Part shown: piece by piece, positions 26,511-35,800 of the stretch
Layout of the letters: each line of letters opens with the position of its first letter
Position numbering within the stretch: the first letter of the stretch is position 1
Source: Pseudomonadota bacterium
GTDB taxonomy: Bacteria > Pseudomonadota > Gammaproteobacteria > Pseudomonadales > Azotimanducaceae
Length of the DNA: 51,068 bases
NCBI GenBank assembly: GCA_022571865.1
Contig: JACZXA010000004.1
Span: 1 to 51,068, forward strand
Direction: 5' to 3'
Translations under genes and position numbers: made by a program
The notes under the pieces: generated by a model
What the model was told of the DNA's origin: nothing
What the model saw: the letters and a program-made list of their open reading frames with translations, nothing else
Databases searched by the model: none

Positions 26511-27602
26511 CTAGCTGACCAACCCCTGCACGCGCGCGGCTTCTTCGCGAATCAGTTCGGGCGCACCCAGTAACTGACGATTGAAGCCGATACGCTTGAA
26601 CCAGTAGTGCAAGCCCAGCAAGTCGGTGAACCCCATACCGCCATGCACTTCGGTTGCCGTGCGCGCAACAAATTGCCCGACCTCGGAGAGATGGGCTTTC
26701 GCATGACATGCCATGAGTCGTGCTTCCGTTGGCATTGCGTGTACCGAGTGGGCCGCGTACCAGACAAGCGAGCGACAGGGCTCGAGTTCAGCCGCCATCT
26801 CCGCACACATGTGTTTCACCGCCTGGAAAGATCCAATTGGCCGATTGAACTGGCGACGTTCCTTGGCATAGGCGATTGCCTGATCGAGCATGGCTTGTGC
26901 CGCGCCTAAGGTGTCCGCGGCGAGCATGAGGCGACCCGCGTCGATGGTGGACAGCAACGGTTCACGATCCGACACCGAGCCGGGGAGCACGTCGGCGGGT
27001 GTCGCGTCCAGTGAAATCTCTGCCACCGAACGGGTGCGGTCTATGGTTTTCAACTTGGTGCGGCTGAGACCGTTGGCATCGGCGTCAACCAGATGAAGCG
27101 CACCGGTCGAGTCGGCAATCAGGTAGCCGTGAGCTTCCATTCCCTCCAGCACGAACATGGCCTTGCCGTTCAGCCTGCCGTTTTTTGCTTTGATGCCGTC
27201 GCTTTCGCGGCGGCCAAGTTGTTCGGTGACCCCGACGGCCACACAGATTTCCCCGGAGGCAATTTTTGGCAGCCAATTCTGCTTTTGGGCTTCGCTGCCA
27301 GCCGCCAACAGCGCAACAGGCACCATGGTCGATGTGGCGGTAAAGGGAACGGGTGCGACAGCACCACCGAGAGCCTCGGCAACCAGTGCCGCCTCGAGGA
27401 AACCCATGCCGACCCCGCCAAATTCTTCCGGGATGACAATCCCTGGAATGCCTAACTCACATAAACCCGCGTGAACATCGTTCGCCATCGATTCTTCTGC
27501 GTCCGCCGCGCTACGTACTCGATCGAGCGGACAATGTGATTCGAGAAAGCCAGAGACGCTTTCCTGCAGCATGCGTTGTTCTTCACTTAGCATGAACTCC
27601 AC
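26511..27602 (-). CDS. Acyl-CoA dehydrogenase family protein (short, 363 aa)
   Basis: This is a FAD-dependent acyl-CoA dehydrogenase with an N-terminal helical domain (LSEEQRMLQESVSGFLE), a middle beta-domain and a C-terminal four-helix domain with QAMLDQAIAYAKERRQF, GSFQAVKHMCAEM and EVHGGMGFTDLLGLHYWFKR. The start is GTG 27602, set by AGGAGG 6 nt upstream, which touches the left end of a MITE. The middle domain lacks the usual TEP-GSG-type FAD loop and reads GVTEQLGRRESD, typical of the weaker half of paired dehydrogenases. With the upstream, better conserved dehydrogenase it probably forms a heteromeric enzyme of the kind known for steroid or bile-acid side-chain degradation. Confidence 0.85.
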   Translation of the reverse strand: MEFMLSEEQRMLQESVSGFLESHCPLDRVRSAADAEESMANDVHAGLCELGIPGIVIPEEFGGVGMGFLEAALVAEALGGAVAPVPFTATSTMVPVALLAAGSEAQKQNWLPKIASGEICVAVGVTEQLGRRESDGIKAKNGRLNGKAMFVLEGMEAHGYLIADSTGALHLVDADANGLSRTKLKTIDRTRSVAEISLDATPADVLPGSVSDREPLLSTIDAGRLMLAADTLGAAQAMLDQAIAYAKERRQFNRPIGSFQAVKHMCAEMAAELEPCRSLVWYAAHSVHAMPTEARLMACHAKAHLSEVGQFVARTATEVHGGMGFTDLLGLHYWFKRIGFNRQLLGAPELIREEAARVQGLVS

Positions 27603-27612
27603 GGCTTTCCTC

Positions 27613-27879
27613 CTAGTGTCCTGTCCGGCTAATTCGTTTAAATTCAGCGCGCCCCAAAAGGCCTGTGGCTAGGCGTGGTCCGCAGGGAATGGCGGGTCCA
27701 TTGCCAAGGACCGCAACAACGCCGCAGGTCTTTTGGGACACGCCCTTCGGGAGAGAGCAGAATCGCCAATTACCGCGTTGTGTCCCTTGCGAAGGTCTAG
27801 ACATTCGCTGCGGAACACGCCTCGTACTTGACAATTCTACTCCCTCTGAATTCAACGAATTAGCCGGACAGGACACTAG
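27613..27879. mobile_element. MITE with about 34-bp terminal inverted repeats flanked by CTAG
   Basis: The left end (27613-27647) and right end (27846-27879) are near-perfect inverted repeats beginning CTAGTGTCCTGTCCGG, with one small indel. The element is 267 bp, or 261 bp between TA dinucleotides. It encodes no transposase; a frame crossing it on the minus strand is a chance frame. A TA duplication within CTAG points to an IS630/Tc1-mariner-type parent. It separates two same-strand acyl-CoA dehydrogenase genes and supplies the CTAG holding the stop codon of the upstream one. Confidence 0.85.
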
Positions 27880-29057
27880 ATAGGCTTGTCGAACTTAGGC
27901 TCTTTAGGTAACCCGAGTGCGCGCTCGCCGATGATATTTTTTTGAATCTGGGCGGTACCGCCGCCGATGATGAGACCGAGGTCCATCATGTAGCGGTGTT
28001 GCCACATTCCCTGGTCGCGAATGTAGGGACTTTCATCGTAAAGGATGCCGAGTTCGCCCATGACGTCGATCGCGAGTCCCGCAATTTGATGATTGAGTTC
28101 GCAGCCCTGCAGTTTGACGATCCAACGGGGTAGTCCGGGTTCTTCGTTCTTGATGTTGTGGGACAACACCCGCATGCCATTGAACTTCATCGCGAATACT
28201 CTTGCCTGCAGTGCCATTGCACGGTCGCGATAACTCGGGATGTCGATCAGGCGCCTGCCGTCGATCGTTTCGTTTTTCATCAATTCGAGAACTTCGTGGA
28301 ACCGGCTTGCCGCCTGATTGGGGTCGCCCAACCCACCGCGTTCGTGTTTCAGCGTGGCATTGGCGACATACCAGCCTTCTCCGCGACTGCCGACAATTTC
28401 CGTTGTCGGTACCCGGCAGTCGGTGAAGAAGACCTCGTTGAATATCGAGTCGCCCGTCATCTGCTTGAGCGGGCGCACCTCCATGCCGGGGATGCCCATG
28501 GGAATCAGCAGATAGCTGATGCCTTGATGTTTGGGCGCATCGGGTTCGGTACGTACCAGACAGAACATCATGTGTGCGGTTTTTGCACCCGATGTCCAGA
28601 TTTTCTGGCCGTTGATGACGAAGTCGTCCCCGTCCACGTGTGCCCTGGTCTGTAGCGATGCGAGGTCGGAGCCTGAGCCGGGTTCCGAATAACCCTGACA
28701 CCACAACATCTCGCCGCGCACGGTCGGTGGGATAAAACGCTGCTTCTGTTCCTCGGTGCCGAGTTCGAGGAGAACCGGCACGATCCGGTTGTCGCCACTG
28801 TGCCCGGGGCGAACCTTTGCCAGCGTAAACTCTTCGGCGAGGATGTGTGATTTGAGAATGTCGGGCGCAAGACCTGCCCCGCCATATTCTTTGGGAACAG
28901 TGAGGGCAGCGTAACCATTTTCGATCAGCAGTTGCTGCCAGTCGTTTGCCGCCATCGCGCCGGAGCCGGTTCCAGGTGATTTGTTCCTGTTTTTTTTCAG
29001 GAAACTGCGTAGCTGTTCGCGATACGCTTCATGCTCAACGCTGTACGCGAGATCCAT
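27876..29057 (-). CDS. Acyl-CoA dehydrogenase
   Basis: This 393-residue protein has the full acyl-CoA dehydrogenase signature: YGGAGLAPDIL, the FAD/substrate loop WCQGYSEPGSGSDLASLQT, NGQKIWTSGAKTAHMMF, and a C-terminal domain ending YMMDLGLIIGGGTAQIQKNIIGERALGLP. It oxidises an acyl-CoA to its enoyl-CoA and passes electrons to ETF. GAGG 6 nt before ATG 29057 supports the start. A second, divergent dehydrogenase follows on the same strand beyond a MITE. The pair resembles heteromeric enzymes for bulky acyl-CoAs; the substrate is not known. Confidence 0.92.
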   Translation of the reverse strand: MDLAYSVEHEAYREQLRSFLKKNRNKSPGTGSGAMAANDWQQLLIENGYAALTVPKEYGGAGLAPDILKSHILAEEFTLAKVRPGHSGDNRIVPVLLELGTEEQKQRFIPPTVRGEMLWCQGYSEPGSGSDLASLQTRAHVDGDDFVINGQKIWTSGAKTAHMMFCLVRTEPDAPKHQGISYLLIPMGIPGMEVRPLKQMTGDSIFNEVFFTDCRVPTTEIVGSRGEGWYVANATLKHERGGLGDPNQAASRFHEVLELMKNETIDGRRLIDIPSYRDRAMALQARVFAMKFNGMRVLSHNIKNEEPGLPRWIVKLQGCELNHQIAGLAIDVMGELGILYDESPYIRDQGMWQHRYMMDLGLIIGGGTAQIQKNIIGERALGLPKEPKFDKPI

Positions 29058-29168
29058 GGTTACCTCTTCGTCCCGGACGAAAGAGAGAATCGTACTACAT
29101 CGGGCGAGGTTTGTTGGCAGCGGGAGCGAGGTCAGCGGTCGTTGCGGGACACAGTCTCATCTCGGTCG

Positions 29169-30149
29169 CTAACGACTCAGGAGAAAATCGCTTCCGGAAA
29201 CCAGCAGTTCTTCATCGGGTATTTGCGAAAATTCCGACGCCATTTTCGGTCTGGGTGTTGGCACTACGTCCCATGTGTTGGTAAGCAGAACCTCCACTGT
29301 GAAACCGGCTTTTTCGAATCGTCGAATCATGTCGGGCTGGGAAATTCGATTGGTGTAAAAACCCGAACCCGCCATCCAGTCGGCCTCCCAGACTCGGCTC
29401 GGAAATCGATGGTTGTCCAACGCGCCACCCAGATGATCCTTGTAGTCCACGCGGTGGGACAACGCGGCACCCGGTGTTGTGATGCGCAACAATTCCGACA
29501 GCGTCTCATCGAATTCTCCGATACGGATGTGTTCGAGAACGGCCTGCGACCACACAAAATCGACGCTGTTGTCGGGTATCGTGCGTAGCGATGAGAGTCC
29601 GTCGGTCAGGTATTCGCATTTGACCCTCCGCAACAACTCGTCAAACGAAGCGACGTTGTCCAGATCCTGGATTTCCAGCTGTGCTTGCTGCCATGACTGG
29701 ACAATATTTTTGTACACGGAAACATCCTCGATGGCGTATCGCCCGGAGTCCAGGAGGTAGGTTTTATTAGCTCCAAAACTTCTTGCAATGAGTGCGGAAG
29801 CAACCGAGTCACCGACGCCTAACTCGAGGCAGGTATAACCGCCGTGCTTGCCGGGAAACTCGGATCTCTCGAAATGTGTTTTGAAAACTGCCAATGCGTA
29901 CGAGGAATCCTGCATGGCCCCGTGTCGGAACATCCCCAGTTTCGCGAAGGTTTGGTAACTATGGGGTATCCGGGAAAGAACCAGCTTCGCGGCGATCTTC
30001 ATCCACCAGGGCATCAGTTCGTACCCACTGGACGCCGTTGTCGAATCCGGATCCGCTTTCCGCGGAAAGAACGTGCAGGGTTTTTGACGGGTTTCGGAAA
30101 TGTCGGTGTGAGTTTCAACTTTTCGGCTTGGCAACCCAGCGACTGCCAT
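29169..30149 (-). CDS. Class I SAM-dependent methyltransferase
   Basis: The motifs are a SAM-binding segment YTCLELGVGDSVASALIA, the acidic strand TYLLDSGRYAIED, the DFVWSQAVLEHIRIGEFDE post-I region and a C-terminal EVLLTNTWD. The N-terminus is uncertain: ATG 30149 overlaps the upstream PhyH gene by 35 bp, while ATG 30014 begins MPWWMKIAAKLVLSRIPHSY, which reads like a natural start and would give 281 residues. It is probably co-transcribed with and coupled to the PhyH gene at 30115. The acceptor substrate is unknown. Confidence 0.82.
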   Translation of the reverse strand: MAVAGLPSRKVETHTDISETRQKPCTFFPRKADPDSTTASSGYELMPWWMKIAAKLVLSRIPHSYQTFAKLGMFRHGAMQDSSYALAVFKTHFERSEFPGKHGGYTCLELGVGDSVASALIARSFGANKTYLLDSGRYAIEDVSVYKNIVQSWQQAQLEIQDLDNVASFDELLRRVKCEYLTDGLSSLRTIPDNSVDFVWSQAVLEHIRIGEFDETLSELLRITTPGAALSHRVDYKDHLGGALDNHRFPSRVWEADWMAGSGFYTNRISQPDMIRRFEKAGFTVEVLLTNTWDVVPTPRPKMASEFSQIPDEELLVSGSDFLLSR

Positions 30150-30918
30150 CGTCCAGTTCGGCGTCGTACACCCGCTTTCCAGCTTTTATGAAAGGTACCG
30201 CCTGGGACCAGAGCGAACCGCTGGAATGGGCAATGGGCTCCTTGCTGTACTGGGCAAGGTAGGCGCGTCGCTGGTGGGCGGTACGATTGGCCGTACTACG
30301 ATGCAACGAGGTACTCGAAAACACCGCGATGCTGCCGGCAGTCACTTCAATCAGCTCACCCGGATCATCACCGGTATAGCCAATGAGGTCGTTGCTCCCG
30401 GATTGCCGTGTGTGCGGTAGAACTTTGTTTCGAGTGCCGACACGGTCATGGGGCAGCACGTAGATGGTTCCGTTGGCCTCCGTCATGTCATCCAGCGCGC
30501 ACCAGCACGTGAGATAGGGCGCGTGGGTGTTGCCGGGGTCGAGCGTGTTGACATAACCGGAATCCTGGTGCCAGCCGAACTTCATCCCCTGCTCGGGGCC
30601 CTTCACCACCCACTGCTCGTTGAACAGGTACACGTCCTCACCCAGAAACGCCGTCGTCACGTCCGCCATCAGCTTGCTGTACAGAAATTCCGCCATGTGC
30701 CGGCTTTGCCGGTATCGATTGCTGATGAAATAACGTTTTCCGCGATGGGTAATTCCGTAGGTCTCGCGGCCGCGGGCCTTCATGCTGCCGTCGATATAAC
30801 CAACGAAGTACGCACATTGCTCACGCAGAATTTGCAGAGTGGCCGGATCGATCGCGTTCGGCACGATCGTAAACCCGAGGGTTTTGAATTGCTCCCGCTG
30901 GGTGTTTGAGATCTGCAT
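30115..30918 (-). CDS. Phytanoyl-CoA dioxygenase (PhyH) family protein
   Basis: This 267-residue 2OG-Fe(II) oxygenase has ligands His117 and Asp119 in KFGWHQDSGYV, distal His206 in SSTSLHRSTANRT and a likely 2-oxoglutarate Arg at 217 or 218. WCALDDMTEANGTIYVLPHSH-like wording (here VLPHDRVG) is typical of PhyH enzymes. It probably hydroxylates a small organic molecule or acyl-CoA. It is divergent from another PhyH gene 112 bp away and overlaps the downstream methyltransferase frame. Confidence 0.87.
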   Translation of the reverse strand: MQISNTQREQFKTLGFTIVPNAIDPATLQILREQCAYFVGYIDGSMKARGRETYGITHRGKRYFISNRYRQSRHMAEFLYSKLMADVTTAFLGEDVYLFNEQWVVKGPEQGMKFGWHQDSGYVNTLDPGNTHAPYLTCWCALDDMTEANGTIYVLPHDRVGTRNKVLPHTRQSGSNDLIGYTGDDPGELIEVTAGSIAVFSSTSLHRSTANRTAHQRRAYLAQYSKEPIAHSSGSLWSQAVPFIKAGKRVYDAELDDGSRWVAKPKS

Positions 30919-31030
30919 GCAGGTTTCGTGTTTTGACCGAATTCAATCATAACGCGGATTTTGACCGAGCGGTCTTGCTAAACGGTTGCTCCGGTTACAA
31001 GATCTCACTATCGATGAGAGGAGTTTCGCT

Positions 31031-32002
31031 TTGGAAACCGTGACGATGCCCCAGCCCGCTGAACACCGGCAAACTCGGTACGTAGCAGCGCCTCCCCTGG
31101 ATCCTCCGGTGGCGCTGCCCCTGCCGAAACTCACCTGTGACATTGAACAGGCAAAGCTGGATCTGACCGAGTATGGACTTTGCCTGCTGACAGATGTACT
31201 CGGCTCGACCGAGCTTGACGTTTTACGAACCAAGCTGGGTCGACAAGCCGCCGCCGAACGAGCGCTGGGGGAACTTGCGCCGCCGAGCGCCTGCGCGACG
31301 AAGCAGCTTGTCTCGAATATGGTCAACAAAGGCTCGGAATTTCTGGCGCTCGTGGAAAAGACCGAGAGCGATGAACTCGCCGGTTATCTGCTCGGAAAAG
31401 ACTTTCTCATTTCAAGCATCACCGGCGGAATTTTTCATGGGCAAACCTCGGAGCCACAGCCCCTGCACCGGGATCAGGGCCAGGTTCCTGCCACCGCGGA
31501 TTTTCCGGCCGCCTGTAATTTGTTCTGGTTGCTCGACGATTTCACTCCGAATCGGGGTAGCACGTTTGTTGTGCCTGGCAGTCATCGATGGAATCCCGAG
31601 TACCAGGTGAATTCGCCCCCACGGGAGATGGCGGTTCAAATCGAGGCGCCCGCGGGCAGTGTTTTCGCCTGGGATGGCAGGTTATGGCACGGTACCGGCG
31701 TCAACGTGGAAGGTCATGCGAGGCGACAGCTGACCACTTTCTTCTGTCTGCCTTGGATGCGTCAGCAGGAGAACTGGGGAGTCTCGTGTCTGCAGGAAGT
31801 TCTCGACGAGGCGAGTCCCAAACTCAAAATACGGCTCGGACTCAAAACCTATGGCACGCTCGGCGGGGTAAGCGGCACGTTGACAGATCAAGCCACCGTG
31901 AGCCTCGGTAACGCTCAAGTGTCGTTCCCGGAATTTATCATCGGCGAGGACGGCGCGCTGCATCCGTTGCAGCGCGTGAGTCGGGCGATCAAGGCAAACT
32001 GA
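31031..32002 (+). CDS. PhyH-like 2OG-Fe(II) oxygenase
   Basis: I start at TTG 31031, because GAGAGGAG at 31016-31023 lies 7 nt upstream; ATG 31046 and an upstream frame start at 30986 are alternatives. The 323-residue product has QPLHRDQGQ (His146, Asp148), WLLDDFTPNRGSTFVVPGSH, and the distal DGRLWHGTGVN followed by HARRQLTTFFC with the 2-oxoglutarate Arg. The C-terminal 90 residues carry QQENWGVSC and a variable tail. Role as for other PhyH enzymes: hydroxylation of an unknown small molecule. Divergent from the PhyH/methyltransferase pair. Confidence 0.85.
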   Translation: METVTMPQPAEHRQTRYVAAPPLDPPVALPLPKLTCDIEQAKLDLTEYGLCLLTDVLGSTELDVLRTKLGRQAAAERALGELAPPSACATKQLVSNMVNKGSEFLALVEKTESDELAGYLLGKDFLISSITGGIFHGQTSEPQPLHRDQGQVPATADFPAACNLFWLLDDFTPNRGSTFVVPGSHRWNPEYQVNSPPREMAVQIEAPAGSVFAWDGRLWHGTGVNVEGHARRQLTTFFCLPWMRQQENWGVSCLQEVLDEASPKLKIRLGLKTYGTLGGVSGTLTDQATVSLGNAQVSFPEFIIGEDGALHPLQRVSRAIKAN

Positions 32003-32051
32003 ACGCGGCGGGTCTGAAAAGCGAAGCTGGGAATCTTTTCTACCGCGCAGA

Positions 32052-32312
32052 CTAGTCCTCGTCGTCGACCTCGGCATCAATCACCAGCTTTTCTGCGTTA
32101 GCCCACTGGAAATCGGTGCTGCAAGACAGGCCGGTGCTGCCGTCTTCGGGGGTATAGACATAACAGATCATCCCATCAGGCATTCGCACTTTCTGATAAA
32201 TGCCCCAATCCTGGGTCTCGACAGGCATCAGCAGGGTTACGTCGTCGGCGCCGCATCCTGCCAATGCGAGGGGTAATGCAGCCACAACGACCAGATACTT
32301 CCACGTTTTCAC
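32052..32312 (-). CDS. Small lipoprotein of unknown function
   Basis: This 86-residue protein has a lipobox LALAGC (Cys20), so it is exported and lipidated. GGAGG lies 6 nt before the GTG start at 32312. The mature part has two further cysteines (MICYVY and GLSCSTD) and an acidic end (EVDDED). It resembles the small membrane-anchored DUF-type lipoproteins of marine proteobacteria, but I recognise no specific family. It lies 54 bp after the PspB-like gene on the same strand. Confidence 0.75.
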   Translation of the reverse strand: MKTWKYLVVVAALPLALAGCGADDVTLLMPVETQDWGIYQKVRMPDGMICYVYTPEDGSTGLSCSTDFQWANAEKLVIDAEVDDED

Positions 32313-32366
32313 TCGTTACCTCCAATCCTTTTAGTCGTCTTCAGCACGGGAAACCCGATCGAACCG

Positions 32367-32624
32367 CTACACGGATTCGAGGCGCCGAATCTCCTGGTTG
32401 AGATCGTACTGTCCGTCGGTCACGATGCGCTCGAGCACCGCGACACGTTCTTTGACCTCTATCAGCTCTTCTTCGAGCGTTTGCGCATCAATGCGCCCAT
32501 CTTCCGCGATAAATGTGGCCATCTTCTTCTTGTGATTCGTGCGAATCGAGTAAATTACGATCGGCAACACAAAAGCGAACAACACGACTAATACGAAACC
32601 GAAAATAAGCGTCAGCTCTAACAT
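32367..32624 (-). CDS. PspB-like small inner-membrane protein
   Basis: This 85-residue protein has one N-terminal membrane helix (about 4-26) followed by a basic stretch (RTNHKKK). A coiled-coil then ends with LEEELIEVKERVAVLERIV, a heptad pattern like the PspB family of the phage shock response. PspB binds PspC and senses envelope damage. No pspA or pspC is adjacent, so the role here is uncertain and a stand-alone membrane/coiled-coil protein is equally possible. Confidence 0.7.
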   Translation of the reverse strand: MLELTLIFGFVLVVLFAFVLPIVIYSIRTNHKKKMATFIAEDGRIDAQTLEEELIEVKERVAVLERIVTDGQYDLNQEIRRLESV

Positions 32625-32807
32625 GAATTACACCCCTGATGGTTCACCTGGATCTCGGGGATGCAATATTAGTACCAAGGCTTCTGCTCAGGTAAATCAA
32701 CGGGTTACGAGAAATAGCCGAGCCGATACGGGAAAATCGACCAAAATCTGGCCAATTCACCACATCCAGTACGGGCAAATTTCCCCATCAGGTAGCTAAC
32801 ACCCCTC

Positions 32808-35800
32808 CTACCAGGTATCGATATACGGGTACTTTTTCCCGGTTCGAACGGGCTTCGGCGGCAAGCGGCGCAGGCTGCTGGCAATCCAGTCGCGAGTGTC
32901 GGCCGGGTCGATCACATCGTCCAGCCCACCGCCAACCGATGCGTTGATCGCCTTGGCTCCCTCGTAAGCACGCGCCACGCGTCGCTCGAACTCGCGGCGT
33001 CGCTCTGCGGGATCTTCGATGGCAAGTAGTTCTTTGCGATAACCCAGTTTGACGGATCCTTCGATGTTCATGCCGGCAAACTCGGCCGTTGGCCAGGCAA
33101 CGGTAAAAAACCCGACCAGCGCGCTAGCACCACACATGGCCTGGACGCCGAGCCCGTAGGCTTTGCGAACGACCACCCCGAAAAGCGGCGTCGTCATGTT
33201 GGCGCCCGCGTTGAACATCCGCACGGAATGTCGCACCAGGGCGGTTCGCTCGACCTCCGGGCCAACCATGATGCCCGGGCAGTCCATGAGACTGAGCATG
33301 GGAATGTCGAACGCATCGCAGAGTTGCATGAACCGGGCACCCTTGTCGGCACCGTCGGAGTCGATGGCACCGGCAAGGTGGTGCGGGTTGTTGGCGATGA
33401 CGCCCATGGGATGACCTTCAACCCGGATAAACGCGGTGATCACGCCGATGCCGAATTTTTCACGAATTTCCAGTACCGAATTTTTATCGGCCAGGGTTTC
33501 GATGACCTCGCGCATGTCGTAAAGACGCAGGCGATTTTCGGGAACCACGTGTCGCAGGTGTCGCTGATCGTGAGCCTCCCATGGGCCGATTGAACCTTGA
33601 AAGTAGGATAAGTACTTTTTGGCGACGACAACGGCCTCTTGTTCGTCTTTGACCAGGATATCGACCACCCCGTTGGGCACCTGGAAGGACATCGGTCCGA
33701 CCTCTTCCGGTGTGTAGACACCCAGCCCTCCGCCTTCGATCATCGCTGGGCCGCCCATCGCAACGGTCGAACCCTCGGTTGCAATGATCACATCGCAGCA
33801 GGCGAGCAAAGCGGTGTTGCCGGCAAAGCAGCGGCCATTGGTGACGCCCACCAGAGGAATGAGGCCGCTCAGTTTCGAGAACTGAGTGAAAGTACCGGTA
33901 TCGAACGCCACACCGGGTCCGGTGCGATCGTCGCCAGGTCGACCACCACCACCCTCGCCGAACAGGACCAGCGGGATTCTGAATCGTTCGGCGAGTTCGA
34001 ACATGCGGTCCTGCTTGTAGTGGTTGCGTCCCCCCTGGGTACCGGCGAGAACGGTGTAGTCATAGTGAACCACCATGGCTCTGGCGGCATCGTCGTCGAA
34101 CAGGTCTCCGTTGATGGTTCCGGTACCGGCGAGCAGACCGTCGGCCGGAGTTTGCTTACGGAGGGTTTCCATGTCGTGGCGCTGGTGTTGGCGGGCGACG
34201 ATCAGTGGCCAGTACTCCTTGAAGGAGCCGGGATCCATCAGTTGTGCAATGTTTTCGCGCGGCATGCGATAACCCCGTGCCCGTCTCTTGGCTACCGCCT
34301 CCGGCCGGTTCTCATCCAGCGTATAGGCGTGGCGGTCGTAGATTTCCTGCAGGTCGGGACGGATGTAGTCAGGATCGAGTTCCTGAATTGCCGCGATTTC
34401 ACCACCCTCGACTTCGGCTTCTTCGATGTATACGAAGGCGTAGCCTTCGCGAACAACGTCGCCCGGCGCCATGGTGATGGCGCGGATGATGCCGTCTCGG
34501 TCGGCGGTGATGACGTGTTCCATCTTCATCGCTTCGACGATGGCGACGGGTTGACCAGATCGAACCTGATCGCCTATTTCCACGTCGATGGAGACGATGG
34601 TGCCCTGGATGGGGGCACTGATACCGACCGAACCCTCGGGCCCGGTGAGTTTTGCAACACCGATGTCTTCGGAAGGTTGCGACGATTGAGCGGCCGCCGA
34701 TTTTATTTTCTCATCATGGGCAAAAAGCGCCAGTGGATCGCTGCTGTCGACCCTCGCCCCTGCGTAACCGCGACGATCCTCATCCCCTTGAGAGGGTGTA
34801 GTCTCAACATAACGGACAGGTTTGGTTGGGGGGGCCGCCAATTCCACCATGTGCTCGTCGACCCAACGCGTGTGTAAGCTGCCCGCCAGAAAATCTTCGT
34901 GCGCCAGTATGTTGCGCAAAAAAGCAAGGTTGGTGCCGATCCCGTCGATTCGGAACTCGGCGAGCGCCCGTGAGGTTCGCCGCGCCGCGCTCTCAAGGTT
35001 CGCCGCGGGCGAGTGTCCGATCACCTTCGCGAGCAGCGAGTCGTAGGCATTGTTCGTCTGGTATCCGGCATAACCGAATCCATCGGTACGAATGCCTGGC
35101 CCACTTGGCGCCTCGTACACGGTGAGAATTCCACCGGCCGGTCGCACCGAGCCTTCGCTGTCGATGGTCTCCATGTTCACCCGCGCCTGGATCGCATAAC
35201 CGCGGGGTTCGGCAATTCCGGGTTCGGTGAGCCCCAGTTCGGCCAACGATGCGCCACCGGCAAGTTGGATTTGCGCGCAAACGAGATCAACGCCGGTAAC
35301 TGCCTCGGTTACCGTGTGTTCAACCTGCAAACGTGCGTTCGTTTCGATGAAGACAAACGGTTGCCGATCTTTGCGTTCGGACTCGTCAACGAGGAATTCA
35401 AACGTGCCGAGGTTGCTGTAACTTTCTTTTTCTGCGAAGCGAACGGCGGCCTGGATGATCTCATTTCGCAGATCGTCATCGAGGTTGGGAGCGGGGGCGA
35501 CTTCGATCACTTTTTGGTGGCGACGCTGGATACTACACTCGCGCTCCCCGAGATGGACGATGGAACCGCTCTCATCACCCAGTATCTGTACCTCGATGTG
35601 ACGGGCACGAGAAATGAATTCTTCGACATAAACGTCTGCGAGCCCAAAGGCTGCTTTTGCCTCCGACCGGCAACGGGTATACGCCGACGCAAGCTCCCCC
35701 CTGTCGGTGACCATCCGTGTGCCGCGGCCACCGCCACCGGCAATCGCTTTGATCATCATCTTGGCGTCCGAGCCTAAGGATTCGAAAAATTCCCCGGCTG

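Noticed and set aside
27613-27876. 87-codon minus-strand frame
   Set aside because: It coincides with the MITE, including both inverted repeats, so it is a chance frame.
33639-34877. Plus-strand frame of 412 codons
   Set aside because: Antisense to the acyl-CoA carboxylase with no recognisable domain or start signal.
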